From Rhynchopus sp. YZ270_cl-10 (lineage: Eukaryota; Euglenozoa; Diplonemea; Diplonemida; Diplonemidae), in the NCBI GenBank assembly GCA_964035575.1, contig OZ037835.1:310001-374000 (forward strand): 64,000 nt of DNA, given 5' to 3'. A model generated the notes under the pieces. That model saw only the letters and a list, made by a program, of their open reading frames with translations, had not been told where the DNA came from and did not search any database. This document shows positions 21,401 through 30,164 of this stretch, one piece after another (within the stretch, counting starts at the first letter, position 1; each line of letters begins with the position of its first letter). The translations under genes were made by a program, and so were the position numbers.

Positions 21401-23641
21401 CACAGTCACAATAACGCTGCAGTGTGCCTCCACCCACGGATGCCGGCACAGAAGGCCACCCTCAGCCACCACAGTACCCACATCCTCCTGCGTCAGCCCC
21501 ACCTCGTCCAGCGAGTCCAGCACCAGCACCACCTCGTACGTCTCCGCAAGGTACGCACGGTCCGCCTCCCGCAGCGCAAACGACTCCAGCACAAACCTGT
21601 CCAGCCCTCCCTTCTCAAGCAGGTGCTGCTTCACAGTCGGCAGCGCCACAAACACAGGGAAGTACGGCTTCGCATCCGCATCAGCAGTCACATCACTCAC
21701 CACGCTGTTTCTGTTTCTGTTTGTGTCTTCACTGCTGGTGCTTTCGCTCTTCCTCGCAGACGTTGCAAGGTCGCTCAGAATTGCAATCGAAGCAGACGTC
21801 TTCCCGCTCCCTCCTTCCCCGATCACACACAGCACACCACGCGTCCCTTGTCTTCCTTCTCTCGCATCCACATCAGGCTTGCGCTCTGTGCCCGCTGCTG
21901 CCTGTGTGTACACGGAAGACGTCGGCCTCCTGCGTACACGTGCACGAAGCCACTTCCGCACCTCCTCCATCAGCGGACGTGTCTCCGACTCATCCACACG
22001 TGTGTCGTCCCCCACACGCCCCTCCACGTACTGCGCAAGGTAGTCCTTGAAGAACGCGACTGTGTGTCCCATCACCTCCTGCAGTGCACCCACCTGCTCA
22101 GCCGCACTCGTCTCCCCCACACCCACACCCACACCCACACCCGCACACACCTCCTGCATCACAATCACGTCAAAGCGCAGCCCCATCATCCGCAGCAACG
22201 TCGGCGAAAGCTTCCACTGCACCCGGTACTCGATGTTCGCTGTGTACAGCAGCTCGTCCTCCGAAGCATACACAGACGAGAACTTCACGTCTGCAGCACC
22301 CTCCTTCGCCACCACCACAAAGAACGTCCCACCCTTCCCGTACATGAAGCTCCGAGCCACATCCCGCTTCAGTGTTGTCGACGTGAAGCAGTTCCACACA
22401 ATGTGCGTATTCAGCGCGTACTTCGCTGACACGTTCACATTGATCCCGCGGAACACAGTCCGCAGCTGCTTCCGACGGCTCCCAATCAGCCGGTCCAGAC
22501 CACGGATCAGCGGCGCAAAGGTCGCAATCACGTGCAGCTGCGGGGGTGCGGGTGACAGCTCAAACACGTTCGGTGCTGTCGTACCCTTCCACTCCTTCAC
22601 CGCAGCCAGCTTCCCCACAGCACGCATCGCAGTGTTCATCGTCATGTACAGCGCAAGTGACTGTGAATCAGCAGCACTCCCGTGGTTGTCCAGCACAGCC
22701 CGCTCCGTCAGTTTGATGTACCGCAGCTTCCCGTCAGGCCCTTTCGCAATCTGTGGTGTCCCGTCCTCGTCACACACAACATCCCCGCCGCTGTCCAGCA
22801 CATACTCCACACAGTCAGACGTGAACAGGAACCCCGACAGCAGCAACTCAAACGGGTCACGTGCCGCCATCCAGTCCTCCACCTCCACGTGTCCACCACG
22901 TGTCCCCGCAGCCTCCCTCCGTCCCCTCATGTCCTCCAGCAGACGTTTGCACACCACACGGAACCCCGCCTCCATGTGCCGCACGTGTTCGTCTGTGTAA
23001 CCCAACGGCGGATCCACCTTTGGCAGACCACGCAGCCAGCACAGCAGGTCTTCACCTCCATTGCTGTTCTTCTTGTTGTCGTCTGCTTTCCGCAGCCACT
23101 CCACCTTCCGTCCGTCTGTGTGCCGCAGTGCACCCGTGTCCCCGTCAAGATCGTCCTCTCCCAGCTGTCTGTCTCCAGTCGAGGTGTTGGTGCCTTTCTC
23201 CATGTCTATGTGAGGGTCAGTAAGGGGTGCTGTCGTTGCATCTCCACTGCTCCGTTCCACCCCCACACCTGCTGTTGTTGTTCTTGTTGTTGGTATTGCT
23301 GTTGTTGTGGCGACACCGTCAGTGAGGTACACCTGCACAGCATCCTCCACCTCCACAAGGATCTCTGCTGCATGCACCCCCAGCTCCGCCTCAAGTCGCC
23401 CCCGCACATCCGCGTCCCTATGCTGCAGTGCGTACCACAGAGGCACCTTCCCGTCCCTGTCACGCACGTTCCCTGCCCCGTTAGCCACAAGAAACCGCAC
23501 TGCCTCCACGTCCCCCGCAAGCACGGCACTGTGCAGCATTGTCCTCCCGTCCACGCTGTCCACTGCGTCCACGGGCCTCTGCTTCCCAGTAATTCCCTTT
23601 GCAATCTCTTCCTTTTCAGGCTTCGACGCTCCGGATCCCAT
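18425..23641 (-). CDS. ankyrin-ADP-ribosyltransferase-NACHT-pentapeptide-WD40 protein
   Basis: A 1738-residue intact frame. The start MGSGASK fits an N-myristoylation signal (Gly2, Ser6, Lys7), suggesting membrane attachment. An ankyrin-like segment follows (about 32-90). Residues about 330-490 resemble mono-ADP-ribosyltransferases of the R-S-E type: Arg398 in VFRGI, FTSTT at 419-423, and E461-D-E463 as the ExE motif. A NACHT-type NTPase has Walker A GEGGSGKT at 608-615, Walker B VLVLDSLDEV at 705-714 and the helical motif FRHKSLGEHLAA at 939-950. Pentapeptide-like repeats (about 1036-1085) lead into 14 WD40 repeats (about 1096-1700), enough for two seven-bladed propellers. The layout matches STAND sensors: WD40 senses, NACHT oligomerises, and ART would modify a target using NAD+. 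Role in defence, self-recognition or signalling is inference. A GV repeat (501-509) is a simple-sequence expansion. Confidence 0.9.
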   Translation of the reverse strand: MGSGASKPEKEEIAKGITGKQRPVDAVDSVDGRTMLHSAVLAGDVEAVRFLVANGAGNVRDRDGKVPLWYALQHRDADVRGRLEAELGVHAAEILVEVEDAVQVYLTDGVATTTAIPTTRTTTAGVGVERSSGDATTAPLTDPHIDMEKGTNTSTGDRQLGEDDLDGDTGALRHTDGRKVEWLRKADDNKKNSNGGEDLLCWLRGLPKVDPPLGYTDEHVRHMEAGFRVVCKRLLEDMRGRREAAGTRGGHVEVEDWMAARDPFELLLSGFLFTSDCVEYVLDSGGDVVCDEDGTPQIAKGPDGKLRYIKLTERAVLDNHGSAADSQSLALYMTMNTAMRAVGKLAAVKEWKGTTAPNVFELSPAPPQLHVIATFAPLIRGLDRLIGSRRKQLRTVFRGINVNVSAKYALNTHIVWNCFTSTTLKRDVARSFMYGKGGTFFVVVAKEGAADVKFSSVYASEDELLYTANIEYRVQWKLSPTLLRMMGLRFDVIVMQEVCAGVGVGVGVGETSAAEQVGALQEVMGHTVAFFKDYLAQYVEGRVGDDTRVDESETRPLMEEVRKWLRARVRRRPTSSVYTQAAAGTERKPDVDAREGRQGTRGVLCVIGEGGSGKTSASIAILSDLATSARKSESTSSEDTNRNRNSVVSDVTADADAKPYFPVFVALPTVKQHLLEKGGLDRFVLESFALREADRAYLAETYEVVLVLDSLDEVGLTQEDVGTVVAEGGLLCRHPWVEAHCSVIVTVRGEYLKGVDTSPSGVCGAGVRAVYMQPFTEVDARTYIERANTAWEKEKEHKEEKEKKKDGERTVFVREEDVEGLVQLRNPFVLHMACHAQCSGKASEEVIYEAYLETWTKKEMASGGVAVAVSDVSLDDVVRAGELVACRMLETNEWQGTVGVASQILDSQHGVCEAVRDACFRCLPFRIEDFGEERSAFTFRHKSLGEHLAARRLARDPAGTLGTLVQRSFSKDSQRVLGFFAALVCGDSVLYERACTELLAAVKATRGSAGDGGEAAVTAGSNAAALLARARIPVSGEDLSGIRVSNCDLRGSLFVETALTGASFSNCWLEHTEFHTCDMGGTMLPDCSLGTPLPVLEHGANDVVVTPDGSQMLTAGHDGRVHVWSMSSGEEVMVWKGNVGQISRVAVTPDGIRVVSCSADKAVRVWDMHTGEAVFVLEGHEAEVNEMAVTPDSSKVVSTSDEDGIRVWDLSTGMEVLAIKWPGIRSMVITKDGSQIVTCSEEVLCVWDLVTGKQEMQWPCCVEFSHQLAVTPDGCHVVTCSDGAHLWNLSTGAEVMVFHAGAELRSVAVTPDGCHVVAGSQSGNVHVWSISTGKEVTVLQGHTSFVAAVAVTPDGCRVVSCARYDGTVRVWNITTGKETPGFEGLSGKTVAVAPDGSIISYGGKRSSIWNASTGRQTQVVEAGIHKYGDAAAVYPDGSHVVDCSCDDAGERRACVWDVATGKVRPLCTDSSEFAVFLKQCGPLLCFAVSPDASHVVTCSQSAEDEDTYCTYVWSMPTGKKVSEFAETTRSPRGVVVAPDGVRVVSYYSDVSVHMWTLHTGEETMVFEGHTDDVYCVDVSRDGSRLVSCSSDRTVRVWDVASGKEVFTLEHDESVFEVALTPDGAHVVSNADGVSVWSMTTGEKVAVIRAHCELRSLAVSPDGCEVICACGDITVRVWSICTGEDGTVDGLRLKRVIGVPPTVPRALGCRNADAVEPELARRILCAVKEADECSQSDEW

Positions 23642-24196
23642 CTTCCTTAAAGAAAATGTGTGTCAAAGGTTGTGTGTTGTCCCTGTTTGTGTTGTGCGAA
23701 GCTCGTACCTGTGTACTTGTGTACCTGTGTGCCTATGTACCTGGTACACAGGAACACAGACACAGTCAGCAAGTCAACATGGTAAAAGTGCGAAAAAGTG
23801 CAGAAAAGTGCGAATCACCCCCCTTCATTTCTTCCTTTTTGCAACATTTTTTATTCATTTGCTTTTTTGTTGTTTGGCAGACATGCCCCACTTGTCGGTC
23901 CTGTGGAAAAAGCGGCATGGCACCACCTGTGTGCTGACCCTTGGGGTGGTTCTAGACACTTCCCTGCACTGTTGCGACCTGAAAGCGGAAAAACGGTCTT
24001 GGGGGTTTGCCATAGACTCAAAATCATAAACAAACCAAACCGCACTCCCATTGTCAGATTCTACAAAAGTGTTGGAGCTTTTTATGAAACAAAAACACGT
24101 CTTTTGCCCACCCACCCCAACCCACGGGTACTGGAGAAAAGCGAGCGTCACAGCGGAGCTGCTCTACGTTCCTTGCTTAGCTTCTACCGTCCCTCT
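23642..24196. other. intergenic, duplicated UBL-LRR 3' flank
   Basis: About 23840-24150 repeats 14440-14790 and lies at the 3' side of UBL-LRR gene 4. On the minus strand the ART-NACHT gene is preceded by ACATTTTCTTTAAGGAAG directly before the ATG. No gene is supported. Confidence 0.5.
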
Positions 24197-25537
24197 TTAC
24201 GAAACACTGCAGCAAGGCAAGGCTGCTTTCGTCTTGTCTCTGCCTCGTGTCGGAGGGGCGTCAACCACATACTCTTTCAGCTTGCATTGACGTACTCGAC
24301 TGGACACAGCACTGCTGCAGCCGGCAATGTGGATGCTCCTCAACGAAGTGTCGTGGTTACTCACATATATAGATTGTAGCTCACCCATGTGCGTAACATT
24401 GCGAAGTGGTGACAGGTCGAGTTCTGTGAGGCTGGTGCACCTGTAAAGAAAGTCTGTACCAATGTGTGTAACATTGAGAAGTGGAGATAAGTCCACTTCT
24501 GTGAGGCTGGTGCAGTCGCAAAGAAAGCTCGTACTGATGTGTGTAACATTGCGAAGTGGTGATAAGTCCACTTCTGTAAGGCTGCTGCAGCCGGAAAGAA
24601 AGCAGTCATCAATGTGTGTAACATTGCGGAGTGGAGATAAGTCTACTGCTGTGAGGCTGCTGCAGTTGTAAAGAAAGTATGCACCAAGCCCAGTAACATT
24701 GCTGAGTGGTGATAAATCCACTACTTGGAGGCTGCTGCAGTGGGCAAGAAAATTGTAATAAATGTGAGTAACATTGCGAAGTGGAGATAAGTCCACTGCT
24801 CTGAGGCTGCTGCAGTGGGAAAGAAAGTCGGTACCCATGTGCGTAACATTGCGAAGTGGTGTTAAGTCTACTGCTGCGAGGCTGCTGCAGTGGGAAAGAA
24901 AGCGTGTATTAATATGCGTAACATTGCGAAGTGGTGATAAGTCTAGTTCTGTGAGGCTTCTGCAGCTGGCAAGAAACCAGTCATCAATGTGAGTAACATT
25001 GCGAAGTGGTGATAAGTCCACTGCTGTGAGGCTGCTGCAGCTGCTAAGAAAGTTGGTACCCACCCGCGTGAGACGTGTCAACCCAGACAGGTCGAGGCTT
25101 GTTAACGTTGTGCACCCGTAAAGGAAAGTATCACCAACTTCCGTCACACACGACACAGCACTCAGATCAAGTCTCGATAGCGATGAACGCCATAAGAAGT
25201 CTCTCGGAATCACAGTCGCAACCTCCGCCTGCAGAAGCAAACACGCAACCTCAGGAACCTCCACAGTCTCCAGCCGCTCCGCTGTGATGTCCTCACCCAA
25301 CGCATGAAGTGCTGCTCTGGCCACGAACTTCTTACTTTTCGTCAGGATGATTGTGTCTCCAGCACTCAGCTGCGTGATGTCGTCTCCTTCCTCCTTCCCT
25401 CCGAAGCCCATGTGGAAGCTGTCCTCAGCCAACCCCACTGCAGACGCCACCTTCTGACGCATCGTCTCCGTTGTGTCATCCACACCCACCTCGATCGCAT
25501 ACGAGTTGTCTGCGAAGTCCTTGATAACTACTTCCAT
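24197..25537 (-). CDS. UBL-LRR protein 4
   Basis: A 446-residue protein when started at the conserved MEVVIKD; the frame is open further upstream to 25675, but that part matches the untranslated flank of paralogues. UBL about 1-72, linker about 73-108, then about 11 BspA-type leucine-rich repeats and the shared basic tail (KLKEYVVDAPPTRGRDK). It is the longest intact family member here. Its repeat order (for example HIYYNFLAHCSS, then VTGLGAYFLYNC) is almost the same as in the LINE-broken gene 2, indicating recent duplication or conversion. It lies between the ART-NACHT gene and a cyclase-homology receptor, all on one strand. Confidence 0.9.
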   Translation of the reverse strand: MEVVIKDFADNSYAIEVGVDDTTETMRQKVASAVGLAEDSFHMGFGGKEEGDDITQLSAGDTIILTKSKKFVARAALHALGEDITAERLETVEVPEVACLLLQAEVATVIPRDFLWRSSLSRLDLSAVSCVTEVGDTFLYGCTTLTSLDLSGLTRLTRVGTNFLSSCSSLTAVDLSPLRNVTHIDDWFLASCRSLTELDLSPLRNVTHINTRFLSHCSSLAAVDLTPLRNVTHMGTDFLSHCSSLRAVDLSPLRNVTHIYYNFLAHCSSLQVVDLSPLSNVTGLGAYFLYNCSSLTAVDLSPLRNVTHIDDCFLSGCSSLTEVDLSPLRNVTHISTSFLCDCTSLTEVDLSPLLNVTHIGTDFLYRCTSLTELDLSPLRNVTHMGELQSIYVSNHDTSLRSIHIAGCSSAVSSRVRQCKLKEYVVDAPPTRGRDKTKAALPCCSVS

Positions 25538-26930
25538 TTTGTCTTCTATTCTTTGTGTTGCTCTGTTGTGTGGTGGGGTTGTGGAGTTGGGGCTGTGGTG
25601 GGTGAACGTGCAAGAAAAACAACACCTCACCAAAAGCCGCTTCCTTTGTAGGTAGCCGTACACATTGAGGAGCACTCATGCGCACGTTTTTGCGGGGAAA
25701 ACATGTCGTTGCGCACTCACTGAGGACTGTTGTGGTGACATGGCTTGACACGTCCAGCTTGTCCAAGTCTTTGCAAAGTGACTTCGATAACGTGTCTACC
25801 TTTTGCGTGGTGGAATCAGGTCAGAAGTTGTGAAATGGGAAAATGGGGAGAGGGTGACGTTTGCTGAACACATCTGCATATTATGACAAAAGAAAGTAAA
25901 TGATCAGGTGCAAGAACAACAACAACAACGATGAGCAATAATGAATAAGTGTCGTATACCTAATGAAGAACAGAACAGAAAACACCAAACACAGTTGTGC
26001 TCTCACGAACCACCCACAACTGCTTTCAACTCACATACAATACTTAGCGCAGGAAGGGGTTGGCTGAGACAGCAGCGCACCCTGAATACAGCCTGCTTCA
26101 CAAAAAGAGGAGAGAAAAAAGGGTTGTTCAGAAGACCAACCCTTACGGAAAACCTGACATACAAAAGACCTGGAGGTGTAATATAAGTTTCCACAACCTT
26201 CCTTCTCCCTGTGTAATTTCAGGTTTTCGAGAAGAAAAAGACCAACTTATCCTACAGGGGTTGTAGGTGTGTGGAAAACAACAACAAAAACAACGAATTG
26301 CTCCGAAAAAACCCGGGCTGTACTGTGGGAAAAACTCATGAGGTAACGAACGGGAGAGCATTGGATATGTACCGAGGGTAAATAGTCCCGGGTAGGATTT
26401 ATCCTTGCGTCAGAAAGTGTGTTTTGAAAGCCCCTGTCACGAAGTCGTTGTATACCGTAACTGTAAATATGTTGGGCCGTAAAAAAGTTGAAAACGTAAA
26501 TATGTTGGACCGTAATAATGTTGGGACAGCTGGAGCGAAAAATTGCCGTCCCAACATTGTTACGGTCCAACACATTTAAGTTAGGGAATATTGACGTAGG
26601 TTTTCGTTGGGGAAGATTTATCTTAGCTTTTTTTTCCACTCCGTCACCCCAAAGAATCGAGGAAAACGTCCCTGTAGACCGACCCCCCAAAAAATACGCT
26701 AAGACAAATAGACTCAAGCCAAAGTGGCCCAAAAAATGTTGGGCCGTAATAATGTTGGGACGAGCGAGCCTTTTTTGGGCGTATCCGTGAGGGTAGAAAA
26801 TCGCAACACGGGAGTGGAGGTGGGGGAAATTGCTTCCCAACAGACCATAGATACAAAGGTTGACAGTCAACACATGTACATCTGCATCGCACAAACTCGC
26901 GCTTCGTGTCAAGAACAAAGCCAACGAACC
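25538..26930. other. intergenic spacer with 675-bp insert
   Basis: Collinear with 16352-17060 except for 26183-26857, which is absent there. The insert contains long imperfect hairpins (see separate entry). No gene is supported; short frames on both strands lack domains. Confidence 0.65.
26465..26761. repeat. imperfect hairpin and repeated arms
   Basis: Arms 26498-26527 and 26548-26577 are 30 bp long and pair at about 28 positions around a 20-nt loop (core TTGGACCGTAATAATGTTGG). Further copies of one arm lie at 26465-26490 and 26736-26761. It looks like a foldback element fragment or a structured transcript. Confidence 0.7.
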
Positions 26931-29525
26931 TCAGTACATACACACAGTGTAAGGAGCATAAGCCTGCTCCTTCACATGCCCCACAAGCTTTTCATATTGC
27001 TGCCGTTGCTCTGCACTTAGGCTGTCAAGCACGAAAGCAGCCTGGCCAAACTCCTGTGCGATGATGTGTGCAAAAGCCTCGTTCCACAGTGCATGAGGGT
27101 TGCTTTGTGCTAAGGCTTCTAGCTGGTACATCCACTCTTCATTTTTCATGTTGACCAACCCTTTCACCGCGTACACAACCTGTGCCTTGTCACTCAGCTT
27201 CTCGTACAGCACAGCACCTTCACAACGCAGCACCACCTGTCCTTCCACCGCACGTGATGTGCTGTGGTCAAGGACACCAGGCAGGTCGTTCATTCTGTTC
27301 CAACGCTCAAGCACAACCACCCACGACATGGACTGCGAAAGAATCGACACCTTCTTCATCCCGTTGCAGCCCATGTTCCCGACACGTGCCTCGCCTGTCG
27401 TGCACCCGTACGAGATCTTGTGCACATCACCAAGTGCCTTTGCTGCATTGTGCGCAGCCTGCACACAAGCAACACGGTGCGACGCGCTCGGAACAAAGGC
27501 GTTGAAGGTGGCAAGCATCTTGTCGCCGGCAAACGTGTCGCACACACCCCTCTGGTGCTGCACTGCTGTCAGGATCCTCTCAATCACACCACCGTGTGCG
27601 GAGAGCACCTCTGCGTCCTTGTGCTTCTGGATGAAGGCGTGCCACGACACGACGTTCATGTGTGCCAGTGACACCTTCTTCTTCTTCATCCCGTCCACAC
27701 GCAGCAGTGCCTTCTGGTTCTGCATCACAGCCTCGGACGGCGTTCCATCTGAATGCGAACCCGTACCTGAATTGGATGTCTCCTCCTGAATGGTGTCTGT
27801 GTCACACACCTCCTGCTCACTGTCGTTGACAAGCACACTCTGCGGCATGTAGTTCCGGTACTCCACCAGGTTCGCCACCATGGTAACAAAGCTGCGCTGC
27901 ATCATCCCCACTTCACTCAGCTGCGACACTGCACGGCCCGTGTCCACAGCCTCCAGGTCCATCACAGCCACACTTGCCATCTCACTCCCAAGCTTCAGCA
28001 GAGGGGACGTGATGTAGCGTGTGAACACAACAGCAACGGCCAGGAGTCCCGTGATCGCAATGACTGTGACAACCACCATCACAATCACCGCATCCTCCTT
28101 CTGTGCGTCTGCAGAGGACAGATCTGATGCCACCTTCACACGGATTGCATTCGTCGACGCATCAATCGTATCCATCACAGACGCCCTCGGCACAAGAAGA
28201 GTTGAATACCAGAAAATCGTTTTGTGTTCAATTGTCGACGTGATTGTCCAGAACTCCGTGCCGTTCGAGTCAGACCACTTCACGAAGGAGTCCTCTGTCT
28301 TCTCCACAAGGTCTCTGTAGTTCTGTGGGTGTGTGAACACAAACCGCCCGTGCTCTGCAATCACTGAGGGGATGTGCGACGTGGCGTCTTCCATTGAGTG
28401 GTTCGTTATGTTGAAGCTAATCGACATGTCAACGAAGCCCAGTGGGGTTAGCGTGGGCACCGTCCGAATATTCCGTCCTCTGTTGTACGCCACAACTGTC
28501 CCCACTGAGCCCGATGCACGGTCCTCCTCCACCAGGTACAGCGAAGTGTCCGTCGGGAGCAGCTGTGCACGCACTGCGTCGGTCACCCCGTCCGCAGTCA
28601 CCGTGGCGCTGATGCAACCCACACGCTTGCCCTGCTTGGGGTGCATCGTGTACATATCTGGGTGGGTGTAGGTGTAGCTCAGCTCCCATAACATCATACC
28701 CCACTGAAGTTGCAGGCGTGTGTAGACAAGCGTGTCTGCAGGGTTCAGGGGTGGATCGTCGGCACCCAGGTAGTACATCTGTCTCCCACGCTGGACAACT
28801 GTCGGGTCGTCCGGAAGCGATTCACTCCAAGATTGGTGGAATAGACACATCCCATGTACCTCACCTTGCTCGTAGTCAGGACTCACAATGCATGGCTCAG
28901 AGCTGTACTTGATGTTTCCCATCGGGTCGACTTCCGTGAAGAGCGCCCAGTCACCCAGTCCATACGACATCGTTATGTGGTCACGTGTCTCGAACCCTGC
29001 AAAGATTGTAGTGCCATTAGGCAGAGATTGATTGGCAAAAAACGAGAACTGCGAGCCCCACCCTGCAAACGCGTCACCCCTCTTCCACGGAACAGGATGT
29101 GCCGCACACCACGGGTACGCTTCGTGAGTCATCTGGAAAACCCCAGACGCCAACCCAGCCACAAAAGCAGACAAGACCGCAGGACGCATTACTGAACCAA
29201 AGTCGGGGCTCGTGCTGACGTTTGGGTGGTGTGCCTTCGCCAGGGTTGCCAGCGAGACCACGAGCTGCTCAGGCACCTTCAGGTACTCCTTCACCGCCGT
29301 GTCCACGTTGCCAAGGACGGAGCGCAGGTAGCGTGCCGAGACTGTTTCGATGTCTGTGGTACCACTGTCGAGACACATCCCAAAGCCCTCATCACCTGTG
29401 TCACGTGCCTTCTCCAGAAGGTCGTCCCATGTTGTCAGAGTGAAGCCACCGATGATCGCACCTGTCGACAGAATCAGCACCACACACAACAGCACTGTCA
29501 GCGACTGGATGCCGCATGACACCAT
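26931..29525 (-). CDS. receptor-type protein with degenerate class III cyclase homology (1)
   Basis: 864 residues. An N-terminal membrane segment (about 8-30), an extracellular region (31-478) of Cache-like layout with several N-glycosylation sequons (for example NVS, NQS, NGT), a second membrane segment (479-501) and a HAMP-like juxtamembrane stretch. A family signature YMPQSVLV (559-566) is followed by a region resembling class III nucleotidyl cyclase (about 615-760: AGDKMLATFNAF at 666-677, VGNMGCNG at 715-722). The first metal-binding Asp of the family appears absent (VSLAHMNVVSW where FxDIxGFT is expected), and the usual Asn/Arg pattern near 731-742 is not seen. It may be an inactive or regulatory cyclase. 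It is probably a plasma-membrane sensor; ligand unknown. A truncated copy lies at 17.1 kb. Confidence 0.8.
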   Translation of the reverse strand: MVSCGIQSLTVLLCVVLILSTGAIIGGFTLTTWDDLLEKARDTGDEGFGMCLDSGTTDIETVSARYLRSVLGNVDTAVKEYLKVPEQLVVSLATLAKAHHPNVSTSPDFGSVMRPAVLSAFVAGLASGVFQMTHEAYPWCAAHPVPWKRGDAFAGWGSQFSFFANQSLPNGTTIFAGFETRDHITMSYGLGDWALFTEVDPMGNIKYSSEPCIVSPDYEQGEVHGMCLFHQSWSESLPDDPTVVQRGRQMYYLGADDPPLNPADTLVYTRLQLQWGMMLWELSYTYTHPDMYTMHPKQGKRVGCISATVTADGVTDAVRAQLLPTDTSLYLVEEDRASGSVGTVVAYNRGRNIRTVPTLTPLGFVDMSISFNITNHSMEDATSHIPSVIAEHGRFVFTHPQNYRDLVEKTEDSFVKWSDSNGTEFWTITSTIEHKTIFWYSTLLVPRASVMDTIDASTNAIRVKVASDLSSADAQKEDAVIVMVVVTVIAITGLLAVAVVFTRYITSPLLKLGSEMASVAVMDLEAVDTGRAVSQLSEVGMMQRSFVTMVANLVEYRNYMPQSVLVNDSEQEVCDTDTIQEETSNSGTGSHSDGTPSEAVMQNQKALLRVDGMKKKKVSLAHMNVVSWHAFIQKHKDAEVLSAHGGVIERILTAVQHQRGVCDTFAGDKMLATFNAFVPSASHRVACVQAAHNAAKALGDVHKISYGCTTGEARVGNMGCNGMKKVSILSQSMSWVVVLERWNRMNDLPGVLDHSTSRAVEGQVVLRCEGAVLYEKLSDKAQVVYAVKGLVNMKNEEWMYQLEALAQSNPHALWNEAFAHIIAQEFGQAAFVLDSLSAEQRQQYEKLVGHVKEQAYAPYTVCMY

Positions 29526-30164
29526 TGTGCAGAGGGGAAGAGTGTCCGTCTGGGGATGTGTGGTGTGGTGTGGGAACAGGCAAGTAAAGGATGTAACGTG
29601 TAACTCCCTTTCCTTTCTTTGGTTTAAACAAAACGTAGTTGCATCAGTGTACGCACCCGAAGATGCAAAGAAGTGTGCATTGAAAAGATCACCGGTTCAT
29701 TTGTGGGAAGTGCAATAATATGAAGAACCTTTATTTCCTTACTTCAAAAACTCTCTCTTTTTGAGTGATTTGGTTTTGGTTGAGACACACCAAAAGGTGT
29801 CGGTTCTGTGGAATCACTGAACCACCCATATCCTGTATCACATCGTTGATTATTCTTTCCCTGCGTTGACTGCAGGAAAGTGCGCGAACTATCGCGACCA
29901 GGTTTTTTTGAAAAAGATGAAAAAAAAGCAGAGTTAAAAAAGAAGAAGAAAATCAAAAATCGTTGTGTGAAAAAAGCTTTTCTGTGAAGTGCTTTTTGTG
30001 TGTTGGCGGAGAAGAAAACAGTTTCAATAAAAGACTATCCTGCGTCGGTTTTCTTATTCACAAATTTATTATGAACAGCGTAAACAAAGTTGAATTGAAA
30101 ATACAAAGCCTTCTCGTGACAGTGTACCTAAACACAACAAACGAGTAGCGTCTCGAACGATGCC
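29526..30164. repeat. intergenic with repeats RA and RB side by side
   Basis: About 29731-29901 is repeat RA (TTCCTTACTTCAAAAACTCT … CGAACTATCGCGACCAG), also at 49291-49472 and 51185-51363. About 29909-30060 is repeat RB (GTTGTGTGAAAAAAGC … CCTGCGTCGGTTTTC), also at 51033-51183 and 54465-54618. Here RA and RB are directly adjacent. No gene is supported. Confidence 0.7.

Noticed and set aside
20309-22429. 706-residue plus-strand frame opposite the ART-NACHT gene
   Set aside because: It is the low-complexity antisense of a GC-rich coding region. The minus-strand frame has the recognisable domains.
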